Part shown: positions 32,112-40,487 of the stretch, piece after piece
Numbering within the stretch: the stretch's first letter is position 1
How the letters are laid out: every line of letters begins with the position of its first letter
Assembly: GCA_004193285.1 (NCBI GenBank)
Contig: SECP01000003.1
Span: 186,001 to 250,000, forward strand
DNA length: 64,000 bases
Reading direction: 5' to 3'
DNA from: Myxococcales bacterium
GTDB lineage: Bacteria; Myxococcota_A; Polyangia; Polyangiales; Polyangiaceae
The notes under the pieces: generated by a model
Databases searched by the model: none
What the model was told of the DNA's origin: nothing
The model's input: only the letters and a program-made list of their open reading frames with translations
Made by a program: the position numbers and the translations under genes

Positions 32112-34622
32112 GTGTCAGCCTCGCTATCCCCCGGAAACTTTGGCCGCGACGAGCAAGACTGGTTCGGCGGTCGTGACCAAGAGGCGGAGGACGCAGCGAG
32201 CAAAAGCCTCGCCGCGACGGCCGCGCGCATCGTCGGCGCCAAGCCGTTTCCCGTCGCCGCGAAGCGACTCGAGGAGCTGACGCGTTCCAATAGCGCCCGC
32301 ATCGAGCAAGTCGTGATCGTGCTGGAGAGCGATCCTGCGCTCTCGGCGCGCTTGCTCCGGTTGGTAAACTCTGCGGGTTATGGCCTCAAGGTGCGCTGCA
32401 CTTCCGTGCGGCACGCTGCGGTGCTGGTCGGCACGCGGCGCTTGAACCAAGTGGCCACGACGGCCGCAATCTTGGATTTGTTCGAGAGCAGCAATACGCT
32501 GGCGGCGGAGCTGCTCGAGCATGCGGCGGTGGTCGGCTCCTTGTGCCGCTACCTGGCCGTGCATTTGGGTCTCCCTCACGACGAGCTCTTCACGTGCGGC
32601 TTCTTGCACGACATCGGCAAGATCATGCTGCTCGACACCGAGCGCGACGTGTACCCGGCGCTGCTCCGCGAGTACGGCGGCAACGCCGACAGCGTGCATG
32701 AGCAAGAGCGGCGCGTCTTCGGCTTCGACCACGCCACGCTCGGCGCCCACGTGCTCTCGGCCTGGAACATTCCGGACCCCGTGCCGAAGGTGATTGCCTG
32801 GCACCATCAGCCGGCGCGCGCCTTACAAGACAGTCTGCTCTCGGCCATGGTGCAGACCCTGCGCCTCGCCGACTTGCTCGCCTACGAGCTGGGGCGCCGC
32901 CAAGAGGACGAGGGCGTCGCCCTCGTGGCCCAGAGCGAGGCCGCCCAGTACCTGGACATCTCCGAGCCGCAGCTCGCCGCGATGTGGAAGGACCTCGCTT
33001 CCTTGCGCGAACGCAGCAAAGCGCGGTCGCACGGCGAGCCCGAGCTCGAGGCCGCGGATCCGCGGCTGGAAGTGCCGCACTCTCTGCGGCCGCGCGGCTC
33101 GCAGTCGCTCAGCCCGCGCAGCTCGCGCAGCAGCGTCGCGCCGACGCGCGGCTCGTTCATGCCGGGCGAGGACGGCACCGGCTCGGTCCGGCCCCCTTCG
33201 GACCCGGTGAAGAAGGAAGTGCCGAGCAAGCTGGCCTGCGTCGTGTGCGGGAGCGGCAGCTACGGCAACGTTTGCCAAGCGTGCGGCGGTCACGTCTGCC
33301 CGAATCACCAAGCGGGCAGCGACGAGTGGTGCACGCTGTGCGAAGACGAGTTCGTCGAGTTCAAGACGCGCTACCGCTTGCCGCCCAGCTTGCTGACCGG
33401 CGCGGCCGCGGTGGTGATCGTGAGCCTCATCGGCGCGCTAGCCAGCGCTTGGTCCACCGGCAACACCGGGATCAGCGGGCTGCTCGCGCCGCTCCTGCTC
33501 GGGGTCGTGTGGGCCATGGTGCTGCCCATCGGGAGCAAGCTCTGGGTGAAGCTGCGCTACATGCGCGACATCCAGCCGCGCATCGCGCCTCAGCCGACCA
33601 TCGTCGCGGCGGGGGAGGAGCTCAAGCCGGAAGGCAAAGAGCCGAGCATCAACGCCGAGCCGCAGGTGGACTTGCCCCCGGCGCCGAGCATCGTGCCGGA
33701 GTACGATCGCACGACGCTGGCCCCGCCCGTCGAGCCGTTCGCGGCCGGTCTCGCGGGGATGCTGCCGCCCGCCGAGGACCGGCCCGCTTCGGACGCAGCT
33801 CCGGCCAGCGCGGGACCGAGCACGCGTCCGAGCAGCGGCCCCATGGTCATTCGCGTGGAGGTCCCGAGCTTTACGGCTGCCAGCATCCGCCCGCAGCAAG
33901 ACGGCCAGCTCGCCGCGATGGCTCGCCTCGGAGCCAGCCACAGCGACTCCGACGAGCGCGGCCACATCTCCAGCGTGATGCCGACGGCGGCGCACGCGAG
34001 CTTGCCGCCGGTGGAACCGCCGAGCACGCCCACCCCGGCGTCGATGGTCCCTCCGAGCAGCGACGGGCCGGAGGTATCGGTGGCGGTGATTTCCTTGCCT
34101 CATCGTCGCTCCGAGCCGCCCGCCGCGCTCGCAGCCGCCCCCGAGCCCTCGCCGGTCGTCGTCTCCGTACCTGCGCCGGCTCCGGTGGCGGCGTCGATTC
34201 CAGCTCCTGCTCCGGTGGCGGCGTCTGTTCCAGCTCCTGCTCCGGTGGCGGCGTCGATTCCAGCTCCTGCTCCGGTGGCGGCGTCGATTCCAGCTCCTGC
34301 TCCGGTGGCGGTGGTCACGACGATGCCGGTGCCGGTGCCCGCGTCGGTTACAGCGTCCCCCGCACCGGTTCCGACCGCGGAAGCGCCGCTCGCTGCGCCT
34401 TCGCCGGTGCTCATTCCGCTCACCCCGGCGCCCCTCGCGCGGGATTCGGTGCCGCCCGTGCCGCGGGTGCTCACGCTCTCCTCGAGCAGCGACGCGAAAC
34501 CAGCGGCCGTGAGCGAGGCCGCGCCGGAAGAGCAGAGCGGCGTTCGCCACCTCCTGCTCCGCAACGAGCCGGGCGTGCTGCGTGAGGTGTGCTCGCCGAT
34601 CGTCTACCAGCGCTGCTCGTAG
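32112..34622 (+). CDS. HDOD-domain protein fused to a zinc finger, two membrane helices and a Pro-rich repeat tail
   Basis: An 836-residue multi-domain protein. Residues about 35-270 form an HDOD domain (NSAGYGLKVRCTSVRHAAVL, CGFLHDIGKIMLLD at 162-175, WHHQPARAL near 230). HDOD proteins act in signalling, often beside motility and cyclic-di-GMP systems. A Cys/His cluster follows (376-412, with C-x2-C-x8-C-x2-C-x4-C-x2-H and a later C-x2-C) that looks like a B-box or treble-clef zinc finger. Two transmembrane helices lie at about 425-475. The rest is Pro/Ala/Ser-rich with five 10-residue repeats. The start is GTG at 32112. It follows fliW by 29 bp and may be cotranscribed. Function is not known. 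Confidence 0.85.
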   Translation: MSASLSPGNFGRDEQDWFGGRDQEAEDAASKSLAATAARIVGAKPFPVAAKRLEELTRSNSARIEQVVIVLESDPALSARLLRLVNSAGYGLKVRCTSVRHAAVLVGTRRLNQVATTAAILDLFESSNTLAAELLEHAAVVGSLCRYLAVHLGLPHDELFTCGFLHDIGKIMLLDTERDVYPALLREYGGNADSVHEQERRVFGFDHATLGAHVLSAWNIPDPVPKVIAWHHQPARALQDSLLSAMVQTLRLADLLAYELGRRQEDEGVALVAQSEAAQYLDISEPQLAAMWKDLASLRERSKARSHGEPELEAADPRLEVPHSLRPRGSQSLSPRSSRSSVAPTRGSFMPGEDGTGSVRPPSDPVKKEVPSKLACVVCGSGSYGNVCQACGGHVCPNHQAGSDEWCTLCEDEFVEFKTRYRLPPSLLTGAAAVVIVSLIGALASAWSTGNTGISGLLAPLLLGVVWAMVLPIGSKLWVKLRYMRDIQPRIAPQPTIVAAGEELKPEGKEPSINAEPQVDLPPAPSIVPEYDRTTLAPPVEPFAAGLAGMLPPAEDRPASDAAPASAGPSTRPSSGPMVIRVEVPSFTAASIRPQQDGQLAAMARLGASHSDSDERGHISSVMPTAAHASLPPVEPPSTPTPASMVPPSSDGPEVSVAVISLPHRRSEPPAALAAAPEPSPVVVSVPAPAPVAASIPAPAPVAASVPAPAPVAASIPAPAPVAASIPAPAPVAVVTTMPVPVPASVTASPAPVPTAEAPLAAPSPVLIPLTPAPLARDSVPPVPRVLTLSSSSDAKPAAVSEAAPEEQSGVRHLLLRNEPGVLREVCSPIVYQRCS
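34170..34314 (+). repeat. In-frame 30-bp tandem repeat (five copies) in the HDOD fusion gene
   Basis: Five copies of a 30-bp unit encode PAPAPVAAS[IV]. The copies are almost identical at DNA level, including third bases, which points to recent expansion by slippage or unequal exchange. The last copy is degenerate. Copy number is likely to differ between strains. Confidence 0.85.
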
Positions 34623-34623
34623 C

Positions 34624-36453
34624 TCATCGCTTCTGCGCGGCTGCGGCCAAGCCGCCGCCGCGTGGGTCCGCGACCCCGTAGGCTCGATCGTCTTCTACGA
34701 GGATGTCGTTGGAGTCGCCCATCGCCAGGTGCGACCCGGAGATGTCGTGCCCCATCGACTTGAGGGCGGCGACCAGCCGAGGCTCGATGGGCCTTCGTGA
34801 CTCGAAGCGCGCTCGATCGGGGAGAAAGCCCTGATGCACGCGGGGCGCAGCCACCGCCTGGTCCAGCGGCAGCCCCCGGTCCACGACGTTCCTCAGCACC
34901 TGCGCGATCGTGCTCGGGATCGTGTCCCCGCCGGGCGTGCCGAGCACCAGCACCGTGCGCCCGCGGTCCAGCACCAGCGTGGGCGCCATCGAGCTCGTGG
35001 TGCGCCGCCCGGGCGCCGGCTGATTCGCGCCCGTACGGCTGAAGGAAGCCACCGAGTTGTTGAGCACGATGCCGGTGCCAGGCGCCGTGAGCTTCGCGCC
35101 AAACGAGGCAGAGAGGGTCGTGGTCAGGCTGACGGCCATGCCGCTCGCGTCCACCACGCCCAGGTGAGTCGTCTGCTCGGACTCGGGGCTCGCGCCCGGA
35201 AAGAGCGGATACAGCTTCGAAGAAGGCGTCGCGCGCCGCGGGTCGATGGGCGCGCGCTCCAGGAGCGCCTGAGGGGACGCGAAGCGCCGCAAGCTCTCGT
35301 CGAGCTCGGTGAGCGAGAGGGCGTCCGGATCGGTGACGCCGAAGCGCCGCTCGGCTTGCGAGCGCCGGCACGCCTCCAGGAACAGGTGCAGCTCGGCGGC
35401 GCCGCTCGCTTGATGCGCGTTGGTCAGCTCGAGCATGCCCAGCAGCTCCGTGAGCGCGACGCCGCCCGCGGAAGGCGGAGGCATGGTCTCGATCTCGAGC
35501 CCTCGGTAGCGCGAGCGCAGCGGGGTGCGGAGGACCGCGCGGTAGCGGGCGAGGTCTTGCAAGCTGATGAGCGAGCCGGGCGCGCGGGTGAGCGCGAGCG
35601 CGGTGACGCCGCTGTAAAATCCCGCCGCGCCGTCTTTCTGAATACGGACGAGAGCCGCCGCCAGCTCCGGCAGGACGACGCGCGCGCCCGCCGGTTTGGG
35701 CTTGTCGCCGTCGCCGAAGCGCTGCGCGAGCGTGGCATCCTTTTTCAGCTGCGGAAAGCTCCCCGCGAGCAGCTCCGACTGGCGCTGGGCGAGCACGAAG
35801 CCCCGCGCGGCCAGCTGCACTGCGGGCTCCAGCACCTTCTCGCGAGGCAGCAAGCCGAGCTGCTCGTGGGCCAGGAGCAGCCCCGCGACGCTCCCGGGCA
35901 CTCCGGCCGCGGCGCCTCCTTTCGCGCCCCCGCGCTGCATGCGGTCGAACCCGACGCGAGTGAGCGCCGCCGGCGCGGTTTCCCGAAAATCGATCGCGGT
36001 CGTGACTGCGTCCGCGCCGGTGCGCCGGATCAACATGAACCCGCCGCCGCCCAGGTTGCCGGCGCTCGGGTGCGTGACCGCGAGCGCAAACGCGGTCGCC
36101 ACCGCCGCGTCCACCGCGTTGCCGCCTTGCTCGAGCATCGAGACCCCGGCGCGAGTCGCCTGCGCTTCGCTCGAGGTGACGATGCCCTCCTGGCTCGACA
36201 CCGCCTTTTCGCCGCCGCCGGCGAAGCGGCGCCGCGCGCTCGTCGGCTCCGGCGGGGCGGCAGGGACCACGACCGAAGCCGCCGGGGGAAGCGAGGGCAG
36301 GGGCTCGACCCGAGCTGCCTGCGGCGCTGGCGGGACCGGAAACGGCGCGCTCGCGGGCGCCGCGGCGCGCGGTAAATCCGGCACCGGCGCGGGCGGGGTG
36401 CGACTGCAGCCTGCAGAAAGCAGGAACAAAAGCAGGCGGGCGCGGCGCGGCAT
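34624..36453 (-). CDS. ggt: Gamma-glutamyltranspeptidase, lipoprotein type
   Basis: GGT is an N-terminal nucleophile hydrolase that cleaves the gamma-glutamyl bond of glutathione and related peptides. The 609-residue precursor has a signal with S-A-G-C (Cys16, possible lipidation) and a Pro/Ala-rich linker to residue about 75. The catalytic part runs from SSQEGIVTSSEAQATRAGVS to the end. The self-cleavage and nucleophile Thr is T428 in EQTTHLGVVDASG. The LEQGGNAVDAAVATAFALAV and GNLGGGGFML motifs and the late SSMAPTLVLD and GTPGGDTIPSTIAQVLRNVV strings agree with GGT. It is convergent with the HDOD gene, one base apart. Confidence 0.93.
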   Translation of the reverse strand: MPRRARLLLFLLSAGCSRTPPAPVPDLPRAAAPASAPFPVPPAPQAARVEPLPSLPPAASVVVPAAPPEPTSARRRFAGGGEKAVSSQEGIVTSSEAQATRAGVSMLEQGGNAVDAAVATAFALAVTHPSAGNLGGGGFMLIRRTGADAVTTAIDFRETAPAALTRVGFDRMQRGGAKGGAAAGVPGSVAGLLLAHEQLGLLPREKVLEPAVQLAARGFVLAQRQSELLAGSFPQLKKDATLAQRFGDGDKPKPAGARVVLPELAAALVRIQKDGAAGFYSGVTALALTRAPGSLISLQDLARYRAVLRTPLRSRYRGLEIETMPPPSAGGVALTELLGMLELTNAHQASGAAELHLFLEACRRSQAERRFGVTDPDALSLTELDESLRRFASPQALLERAPIDPRRATPSSKLYPLFPGASPESEQTTHLGVVDASGMAVSLTTTLSASFGAKLTAPGTGIVLNNSVASFSRTGANQPAPGRRTTSSMAPTLVLDRGRTVLVLGTPGGDTIPSTIAQVLRNVVDRGLPLDQAVAAPRVHQGFLPDRARFESRRPIEPRLVAALKSMGHDISGSHLAMGDSNDILVEDDRAYGVADPRGGGLAAAAQKR

Positions 36454-36481
36454 GCGCGCAAAATGCTAGCGTTCGCCGGCC

Positions 36482-37003
36482 TTGTCCACGTTTTCCCCAC
36501 TCCGCGTCGCCGTTGTCACCGTGAGCGATACCCGCACGCTCGAAACCGACAAGAGCGGAGGCTTCGTGATCGAGGCGCTCGGCGCGGCCGGCCATACGCT
36601 CGCGTCGCGGGCGATCGTGCCGGACGACTTGGAGGGCCTGCGTGAGACCTTCCGCGCCTTGATCGCCGCGCCCGGGGTGGACGTCGTGGTGGCGACGGGC
36701 GGCACCGGCATCACGCAGCGTGACGTGACGCCGGAGGCGCTCGCGCCGCTCGTGACAAAGGCTATTCCCGGCTTTGGCGAGCTCTTTCGGCATTTGTCGT
36801 ACGCGGACATCGGCGCCGCGACGATTCAGTCGCGCGCCGAGGCCGCGCTCTGCGGCGGCACGCTCGTGTTTTTGCTCCCCGGCTCCACCGGAGCCGTGAA
36901 GCTTGCGCTCGAGAAGATCGTGCTCCCGCAGCTGGATAGCCGGACCAAGCCCTGCAACTTCGCCGACCTCTTGCCGCGGGTGCGGGGTACGGCGCCCGGC
37001 TGA
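36482..37003 (+). CDS. moaB: Molybdenum cofactor protein MoaB/MogA family
   Basis: A 173-residue single-domain MPT-binding protein. The motifs [37 protein letters not shown] (about 71-87, TGGTG binding loop and Asp81) and [20 protein letters not shown] define the family that binds or adenylylates molybdopterin. The start appears to be TTG at 36482, since no ATG or GTG in this frame lies closer. It is divergent from ggt with only 28 bp between starts. No other moa genes lie beside it. Confidence 0.88.
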   Translation: MSTFSPLRVAVVTVSDTRTLETDKSGGFVIEALGAAGHTLASRAIVPDDLEGLRETFRALIAAPGVDVVVATGGTGITQRDVTPEALAPLVTKAIPGFGELFRHLSYADIGAATIQSRAEAALCGGTLVFLLPGSTGAVKLALEKIVLPQLDSRTKPCNFADLLPRVRGTAPG

Positions 37004-37023
37004 GCCGCAGCGGCGTCTGCGGC
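37004..37023 (+). terminator. Stem-loop after moaB, possible terminator
   Basis: GCCGCAG (37004-37010) and CTGCGGC (37017-37023) form a perfect 7-bp stem with a 6-base loop directly after the moaB stop. There is no T-tract. A second stem, GCGGTT/AACCGC (37031-37048), lies just before the next gene. Confidence 0.4.
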
Positions 37024-37056
37024 TGGGGCGGCGGTTGTGGTAAACCGCGGACCCAC

Positions 37057-38616
37057 GTGCCCGGCCTGACGTCGTCGTTTCGAGAGCTCTACTTGCGCCT
37101 GGATCGACGGGTGCTCGGGGTGGCGCGCATCGCGCTCGGCGCCGTGCTGCTCTACGACGTGGCGCGCCGCTTTCCGGACGCGGCGCTGCTGTGGTCGGAC
37201 GAGGGCGTGCTGGGGCCGGCCGCGATCCGGCGGATGCCCCAGGCAACGCCCCAGGTGTCGTTCTTATTGGCCTTGTCTAGCGCGGCGGCGGTGCGCTGGG
37301 CATTCGCGGGCCTGGGCCTCGTGTTCGTGCTCTACGGCGCCGGCCTCTTCACGCGCGTCATGCAGGTGCTCGCCCTGCTCGGCTACGCCAGCCTCAACGC
37401 CAGCAACACCTTCTTCGAGGACGGCGGCACCGGGTGCACGATCTTGCTGCTCGTCTACACGTTGCTCTTGCCGCTGGGCGATCGCTTTTCGTTGGACGCG
37501 CTGCGGCGTGACGCGAATGCGGCGTCCGTGCGCGCGCGCGTGCGGCTCCGAGCGGAAGCGCGGCGGCCGCTCTACTCGCTGGGGCTGCTGCTCTTGCTGC
37601 TTCAGGCCGCGCTCATCTATTGGCTCAACGCCGCGCACAAGACGGGCAGCACGTGGCGCGGTGGGGACGCGGTGCACCTCGTGCTTTGGCAGCACCGCGT
37701 GAATACGCCGCTCGCGCTGTGGTTTTCCGGGCACGAGCCAGCGTGGCTTTCTCCGGCGCTCACCTGGCTCACGAAGCGCACCGAGCTGTTACTACCGCTG
37801 CTCCTGCTGTGGCCGACTCACCCTCTCGTCACCCGCTCGCTCTCGTTCGTGCTGGCGTTGCTGCTGCACGGGGGCATCGCGCTATCGCTCACCCTCGGTC
37901 CGTTTTCGTACAGCATGATCTGCTTGGTGTGGGCCACCGTTCCCGGGGGCGCGCTGGACTGGGCGGCGTCGCGGGTACCGGCGCGGTACTTCTGGCGGCT
38001 GGCGCGGGTGCGGGCCCGGCTCGTGCGGAGGCTGCGCGGCAGCTTGCTAGCGCCGGGAGGAAGGCGGCCGCGCGCGGAGCCGAACGCTGCCGCGCGGGCG
38101 CGGCTCGCCACGCTGCGGGAGGTCGTGCTTGGTGCGGTGCTGGTCGTCGAGGCGAGTAACCTGGTCGCCTCGAACCGGGCCTTTCCGAAGGTTTTGCGGT
38201 TCCGAGAGCCAACGTGGTTGCTCGCTTACAAGCCGTACCTGCGCGGCTGGCAAGGCTGGTCGATGTTCGCGCCGGACGCGCCCACCGACGACGGCACGCT
38301 CGTCGTGGACGCGCTCACCCGCTCCGGGCGGCACATCGACCCTTTCACGGGCCTCGCTCCGGACTTCGAGCAGATTCGGCGGGGGCTCGCGCCGCACTCG
38401 ATCGCGCTCTCCGACTATTTTTTCGCGATGCGTGACAAGCGTAACTCCCGCTACCGCAAGCAGCTGGCGCGCTATTTCGCGAGCTACCGCGCGCCGGGCT
38501 CGGGGGAGGGGCTACGCTCGGCCGAGATCTGGTGGGTGAGCTACGTGCCGCCGCCGCGAGGCTCCTACGAGCCCGGCCCGCTCCAGAAAGAGAAGCTGTG
38601 GCGCCTCAAGCTCTAG
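37057..38616 (+). CDS. HTTM-domain integral membrane protein
   Basis: A 519-residue protein with about eight hydrophobic segments. The layout matches HTTM proteins (horizontally transferred transmembrane domain, related to vitamin K-dependent gamma-carboxylase): R-I-A-L-G-A-V-L-L-Y-D in helix 1, a LNASNTFFEDGGTGCTILLL loop, and ALIYWLNAAHKTGSTWRGGD in the middle. The C-terminal cytosolic or periplasmic part contains LRGWQGWSMFAPDAPTDDGT, typical of this family (WSMFAP). Biological role is unknown. The start is GTG at 37057. Its TAG stop shares the palindrome CTAG with the stop of the opposing glycosyltransferase gene. Confidence 0.8.
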   Translation: MPGLTSSFRELYLRLDRRVLGVARIALGAVLLYDVARRFPDAALLWSDEGVLGPAAIRRMPQATPQVSFLLALSSAAAVRWAFAGLGLVFVLYGAGLFTRVMQVLALLGYASLNASNTFFEDGGTGCTILLLVYTLLLPLGDRFSLDALRRDANAASVRARVRLRAEARRPLYSLGLLLLLLQAALIYWLNAAHKTGSTWRGGDAVHLVLWQHRVNTPLALWFSGHEPAWLSPALTWLTKRTELLLPLLLLWPTHPLVTRSLSFVLALLLHGGIALSLTLGPFSYSMICLVWATVPGGALDWAASRVPARYFWRLARVRARLVRRLRGSLLAPGGRRPRAEPNAAARARLATLREVVLGAVLVVEASNLVASNRAFPKVLRFREPTWLLAYKPYLRGWQGWSMFAPDAPTDDGTLVVDALTRSGRHIDPFTGLAPDFEQIRRGLAPHSIALSDYFFAMRDKRNSRYRKQLARYFASYRAPGSGEGLRSAEIWWVSYVPPPRGSYEPGPLQKEKLWRLKL

Positions 38617-39647
38617 CCGGAAGACGGCCCGCGCCGCTCGGCCGCGCCTACCACGTGAATGCCCGGGTCGGCCTCGGCCCAGCGCCGCACGTCGCCCGCC
38701 TCCAGGCACACCACCGGCGTGCCCAGCGCGCGCGCCTCCCGGACGACGGTGGGTGCGCCCTCCGAGAGCGATGCCGAAACCAGCACGTCGGCGGCGGCTA
38801 CCCAGGTGAGGGCGCGCGGGCGCTCCACGTGGCCAACGAAGGTGACGCCAGGAAAGCGGCGAGAGAGCGCGGAGCGCTCTGGGCCTTCCCCCACGACCAC
38901 GACGCGCAGCCGCGGTAGGCGCTCGCAAGCCTCGAGCGCCACGTGCACGCGCTTGCCGGGCACCAAGCGCGCGACGATGACCGCAAGGCGAGCGTCTCGA
39001 GGCAGCCCCAAGCGGTCGCGGGCCTCGGCTCGAGAGAGCGACGTTGGAACGTCTACGGCGCAGGGCTCCACCCGGCACAGCTCGGAGAGCGCGCTCCGCT
39101 GCGAGGGCTCGAGGCTACCGAGCACCAGCTCGCGCAGCTCGCTCGAGACGAAGCGGAGCTGGGGCCGAGCGCGGACCAGCTCACGCGCGACCCAGGCTTT
39201 GCCGGCGCGCTCCGGCAAAGCCGCAAACAGGCGCGCGTCGCTGCCATGCACGACGATTTCGAGCTGCGTCGCCGCACGGGCGCGGCCGGTGGCGAGGGGA
39301 ACGCCGCACGGCAGCAAGAAGTGCGCGATGAGCTGGGTGGGAGCCGGCGCGCGGCGCAGCCACGCCTCCGCGCGCGCCACGAAGCCGGCGGCGGCGAACG
39401 CGCGCCAGGGCGCCTGCTTCAGCCGGGTGAGCGCACCGGGAAACCCAAAGGCGCTGCCGCCGCCCAGACTGACGACGCGCTCCCGCCCGAGCGGCTCGCG
39501 GCTGCGGCCCGGCGCCAGCACGGTGACAGCCGCGTGCTCCGCGAGCCTTCGCACCTCGGCCGCCACGAAGTGCCCCTGCGCGTCGCCCGGATGCTCCGGG
39601 TACGAGGTCGTCACGACCACGATCGACGCGTTGGGCTCCTCGCTCAT
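38613..39647 (-). CDS. GT4-type glycosyltransferase
   Basis: A 344-residue GT-B glycosyltransferase. An N-terminal Rossmann half begins IVVVTTSYPEHPGDAQGHFV, and the C-terminal half has the nucleotide-sugar site (RLVPGKRVHVALEACERLPR, VVVGEGPERSAL) and the E-G-x-P-[TP]-V-x-x-E motif in SASLSEGAPTVVREARALGT. The acceptor is unknown. No polysaccharide cluster lies beside it. It is on the minus strand downstream of the DUF971 gene with a hairpin between them. Confidence 0.85.
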   Translation of the reverse strand: MSEEPNASIVVVTTSYPEHPGDAQGHFVAAEVRRLAEHAAVTVLAPGRSREPLGRERVVSLGGGSAFGFPGALTRLKQAPWRAFAAAGFVARAEAWLRRAPAPTQLIAHFLLPCGVPLATGRARAATQLEIVVHGSDARLFAALPERAGKAWVARELVRARPQLRFVSSELRELVLGSLEPSQRSALSELCRVEPCAVDVPTSLSRAEARDRLGLPRDARLAVIVARLVPGKRVHVALEACERLPRLRVVVVGEGPERSALSRRFPGVTFVGHVERPRALTWVAAADVLVSASLSEGAPTVVREARALGTPVVCLEAGDVRRWAEADPGIHVVGAAERRGPSSG

Positions 39648-39720
39648 AGGCTGGTCCGGAGTAGCTCGAGGGAGAGTCGACGAGGGGTACCGAGTGACGC
39701 CACGGCAGCTTCTGCCGGCT

Positions 39721-39741
39721 GGGCTGCGGCGCTGGCAGCCC
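39721..39741 (-). terminator. Hairpin after the DUF971 gene
   Basis: GGGCTGC and GCAGCCC form a perfect 7-bp stem with a 7-base loop, 6 bp downstream of the DUF971 stop in its reading direction. A weak terminator or transcript-end structure; no T-run. Confidence 0.4.
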
Positions 39742-39747
39742 CCCCGG

Positions 39748-40101
39748 CTAGATGCGGGGCAGGGTGCCCAGCGCTTTCACGGCTTCGACGCCTTGTGCGT
39801 CGAGCAAGTCCCCGAGGGCGCGCAGGTAGCGGAAGCTGTAGATGCCCGAGTCGTGCCCATCACCCCAGGTGAGGCCGAGAGCGTAGTTACCGACTTGCTC
39901 CAGATTGCGCAGAACCGTATTCCCGCCCTCTTGGAATTGAATGATGCCGGAATGGCCCTGGCAACCCGCGCAGGGGCAGTAACCCCGCAGAACTTCGTGG
40001 GAAAGCTTGGAACGATGGCCGTCGGCCCAAGAGATTTCGAGGTCCTGAGCGCCGTGAGGTGCCTTGACTCCGGTGGGGCGAGTGCGCGGCAAGTCGGTCA
40101 T
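39748..40101 (-). CDS. DUF971-family protein
   Basis: The ATG at 40101 gives 117 residues with the DUF971 (gamma-butyrobetaine hydroxylase N-terminal-like) signature: DLEISWADGHRSKLSHEVLR followed by GYCPCAGCQGH and GNYALGLTWGDGHDSGIYSF with RYLRAL. The Cys and His residues suggest Zn or Fe-S binding. Such small proteins often occur beside iron-sulfur carrier genes, but none is seen here. It is divergent from rpsU. Confidence 0.87.
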   Translation of the reverse strand: MTDLPRTRPTGVKAPHGAQDLEISWADGHRSKLSHEVLRGYCPCAGCQGHSGIIQFQEGGNTVLRNLEQVGNYALGLTWGDGHDSGIYSFRYLRALGDLLDAQGVEAVKALGTLPRI

Positions 40102-40177
40102 AGATGGCCGCGGAACTAGCAGAAGTCGGCCAGAGATGCTTGCAATCTCGGAAAAGGTCTGCCATATCCCCCGTCCC

Positions 40178-40420
40178 TTGGCGAATCCCACAGAATCCGT
40201 TCAGTGCAAACCGCTCGAAGTCCAAGTCGGCGACAAGGGCATCGAGCGTGCCATCAAGCATCTCAAGCGCAAGATGGCGGGTGAAGGCATTTTGCGGGAG
40301 CTGAAGCGCCGGCGCCACTACATGAAGCCGTCGGTCAAGAAGCGCAAGAAGATGAGCGAGGCCGCTCGTCGTCGCCGCAAGCGTCTGAAGACGGACGAGC
40401 TGCCGCGCACCATGGCGTGA
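40178..40420 (+). CDS. rpsU: Small ribosomal subunit protein bS21
   Basis: The product has the S21 pattern: KPLEVQVGDKGIERAIKHLK, then GILRELKRRRHYMKPSVKKR and a very basic C-terminal helix (SEAARRRRKRLK). bS21 binds the 30S platform next to the anti-Shine-Dalgarno. The start is uncertain: TTG 40178 gives an 80-residue protein starting MANPTESVQCKPLEV, while ATG 40136 would add 14 less S21-like residues. No Shine-Dalgarno precedes TTG 40178. A clear terminator follows. Confidence 0.85.
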   Translation: MANPTESVQCKPLEVQVGDKGIERAIKHLKRKMAGEGILRELKRRRHYMKPSVKKRKKMSEAARRRRKRLKTDELPRTMA

Positions 40421-40425
40421 GCCGC

Positions 40426-40449
40426 CGCGGGATAAAACCCGCGTTTGTT
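40426..40449 (+). terminator. Rho-independent terminator of rpsU
   Basis: CGCGGG-ATAAAA-CCCGCG followed by TTTGTT, six bases after the rpsU stop. Stem, loop and T-tract are all present, so this is the best terminator in the window. Confidence 0.85.
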
Positions 40450-40453
40450 GGCC

Positions 40454-40487
40454 GAGCCCTCTGAAGCTGAATAGTTTCAGGGGGCTC
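40454..40487 (+). promoter_or_regulatory. Strong hairpin that sequesters the ribosome-binding site of the next gene
   Basis: GAGCCCTCTGAA (40454-40465) pairs with TTCAGGGGGCTC (40476-40487) over 12 bp with one G-U pair and a 10-base loop. The right arm holds AGGGGG, the only Shine-Dalgarno-like sequence for the ATG at 40488, which begins immediately after the stem. It could act as a translational control element (thermosensor, ligand or protein site), or be the end of an upstream transcript. Confidence 0.55.

Noticed and set aside
34170..34314. CRISPR-like array
   Set aside because: Units are contiguous with no spacers, in frame, and code a Pro/Ala-rich peptide repeat.
34604..37246. An 880-codon open frame antisense to ggt and moaB, and similar long antisense frames at 24635-26494, 32984-34585 and 56540-59059
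   Set aside because: They arise from high-GC third-position bias opposite or out of frame with well-supported genes; their products are low-complexity Arg/Gly/Ala/Pro strings without domains or ribosome sites.
40140..40168. Sigma-70 promoter of rpsU (TTGCAA, 17 bp, CATATC)
   Set aside because: Only 4/6 and 3/6 matches; too weak to annotate without a mapped start.
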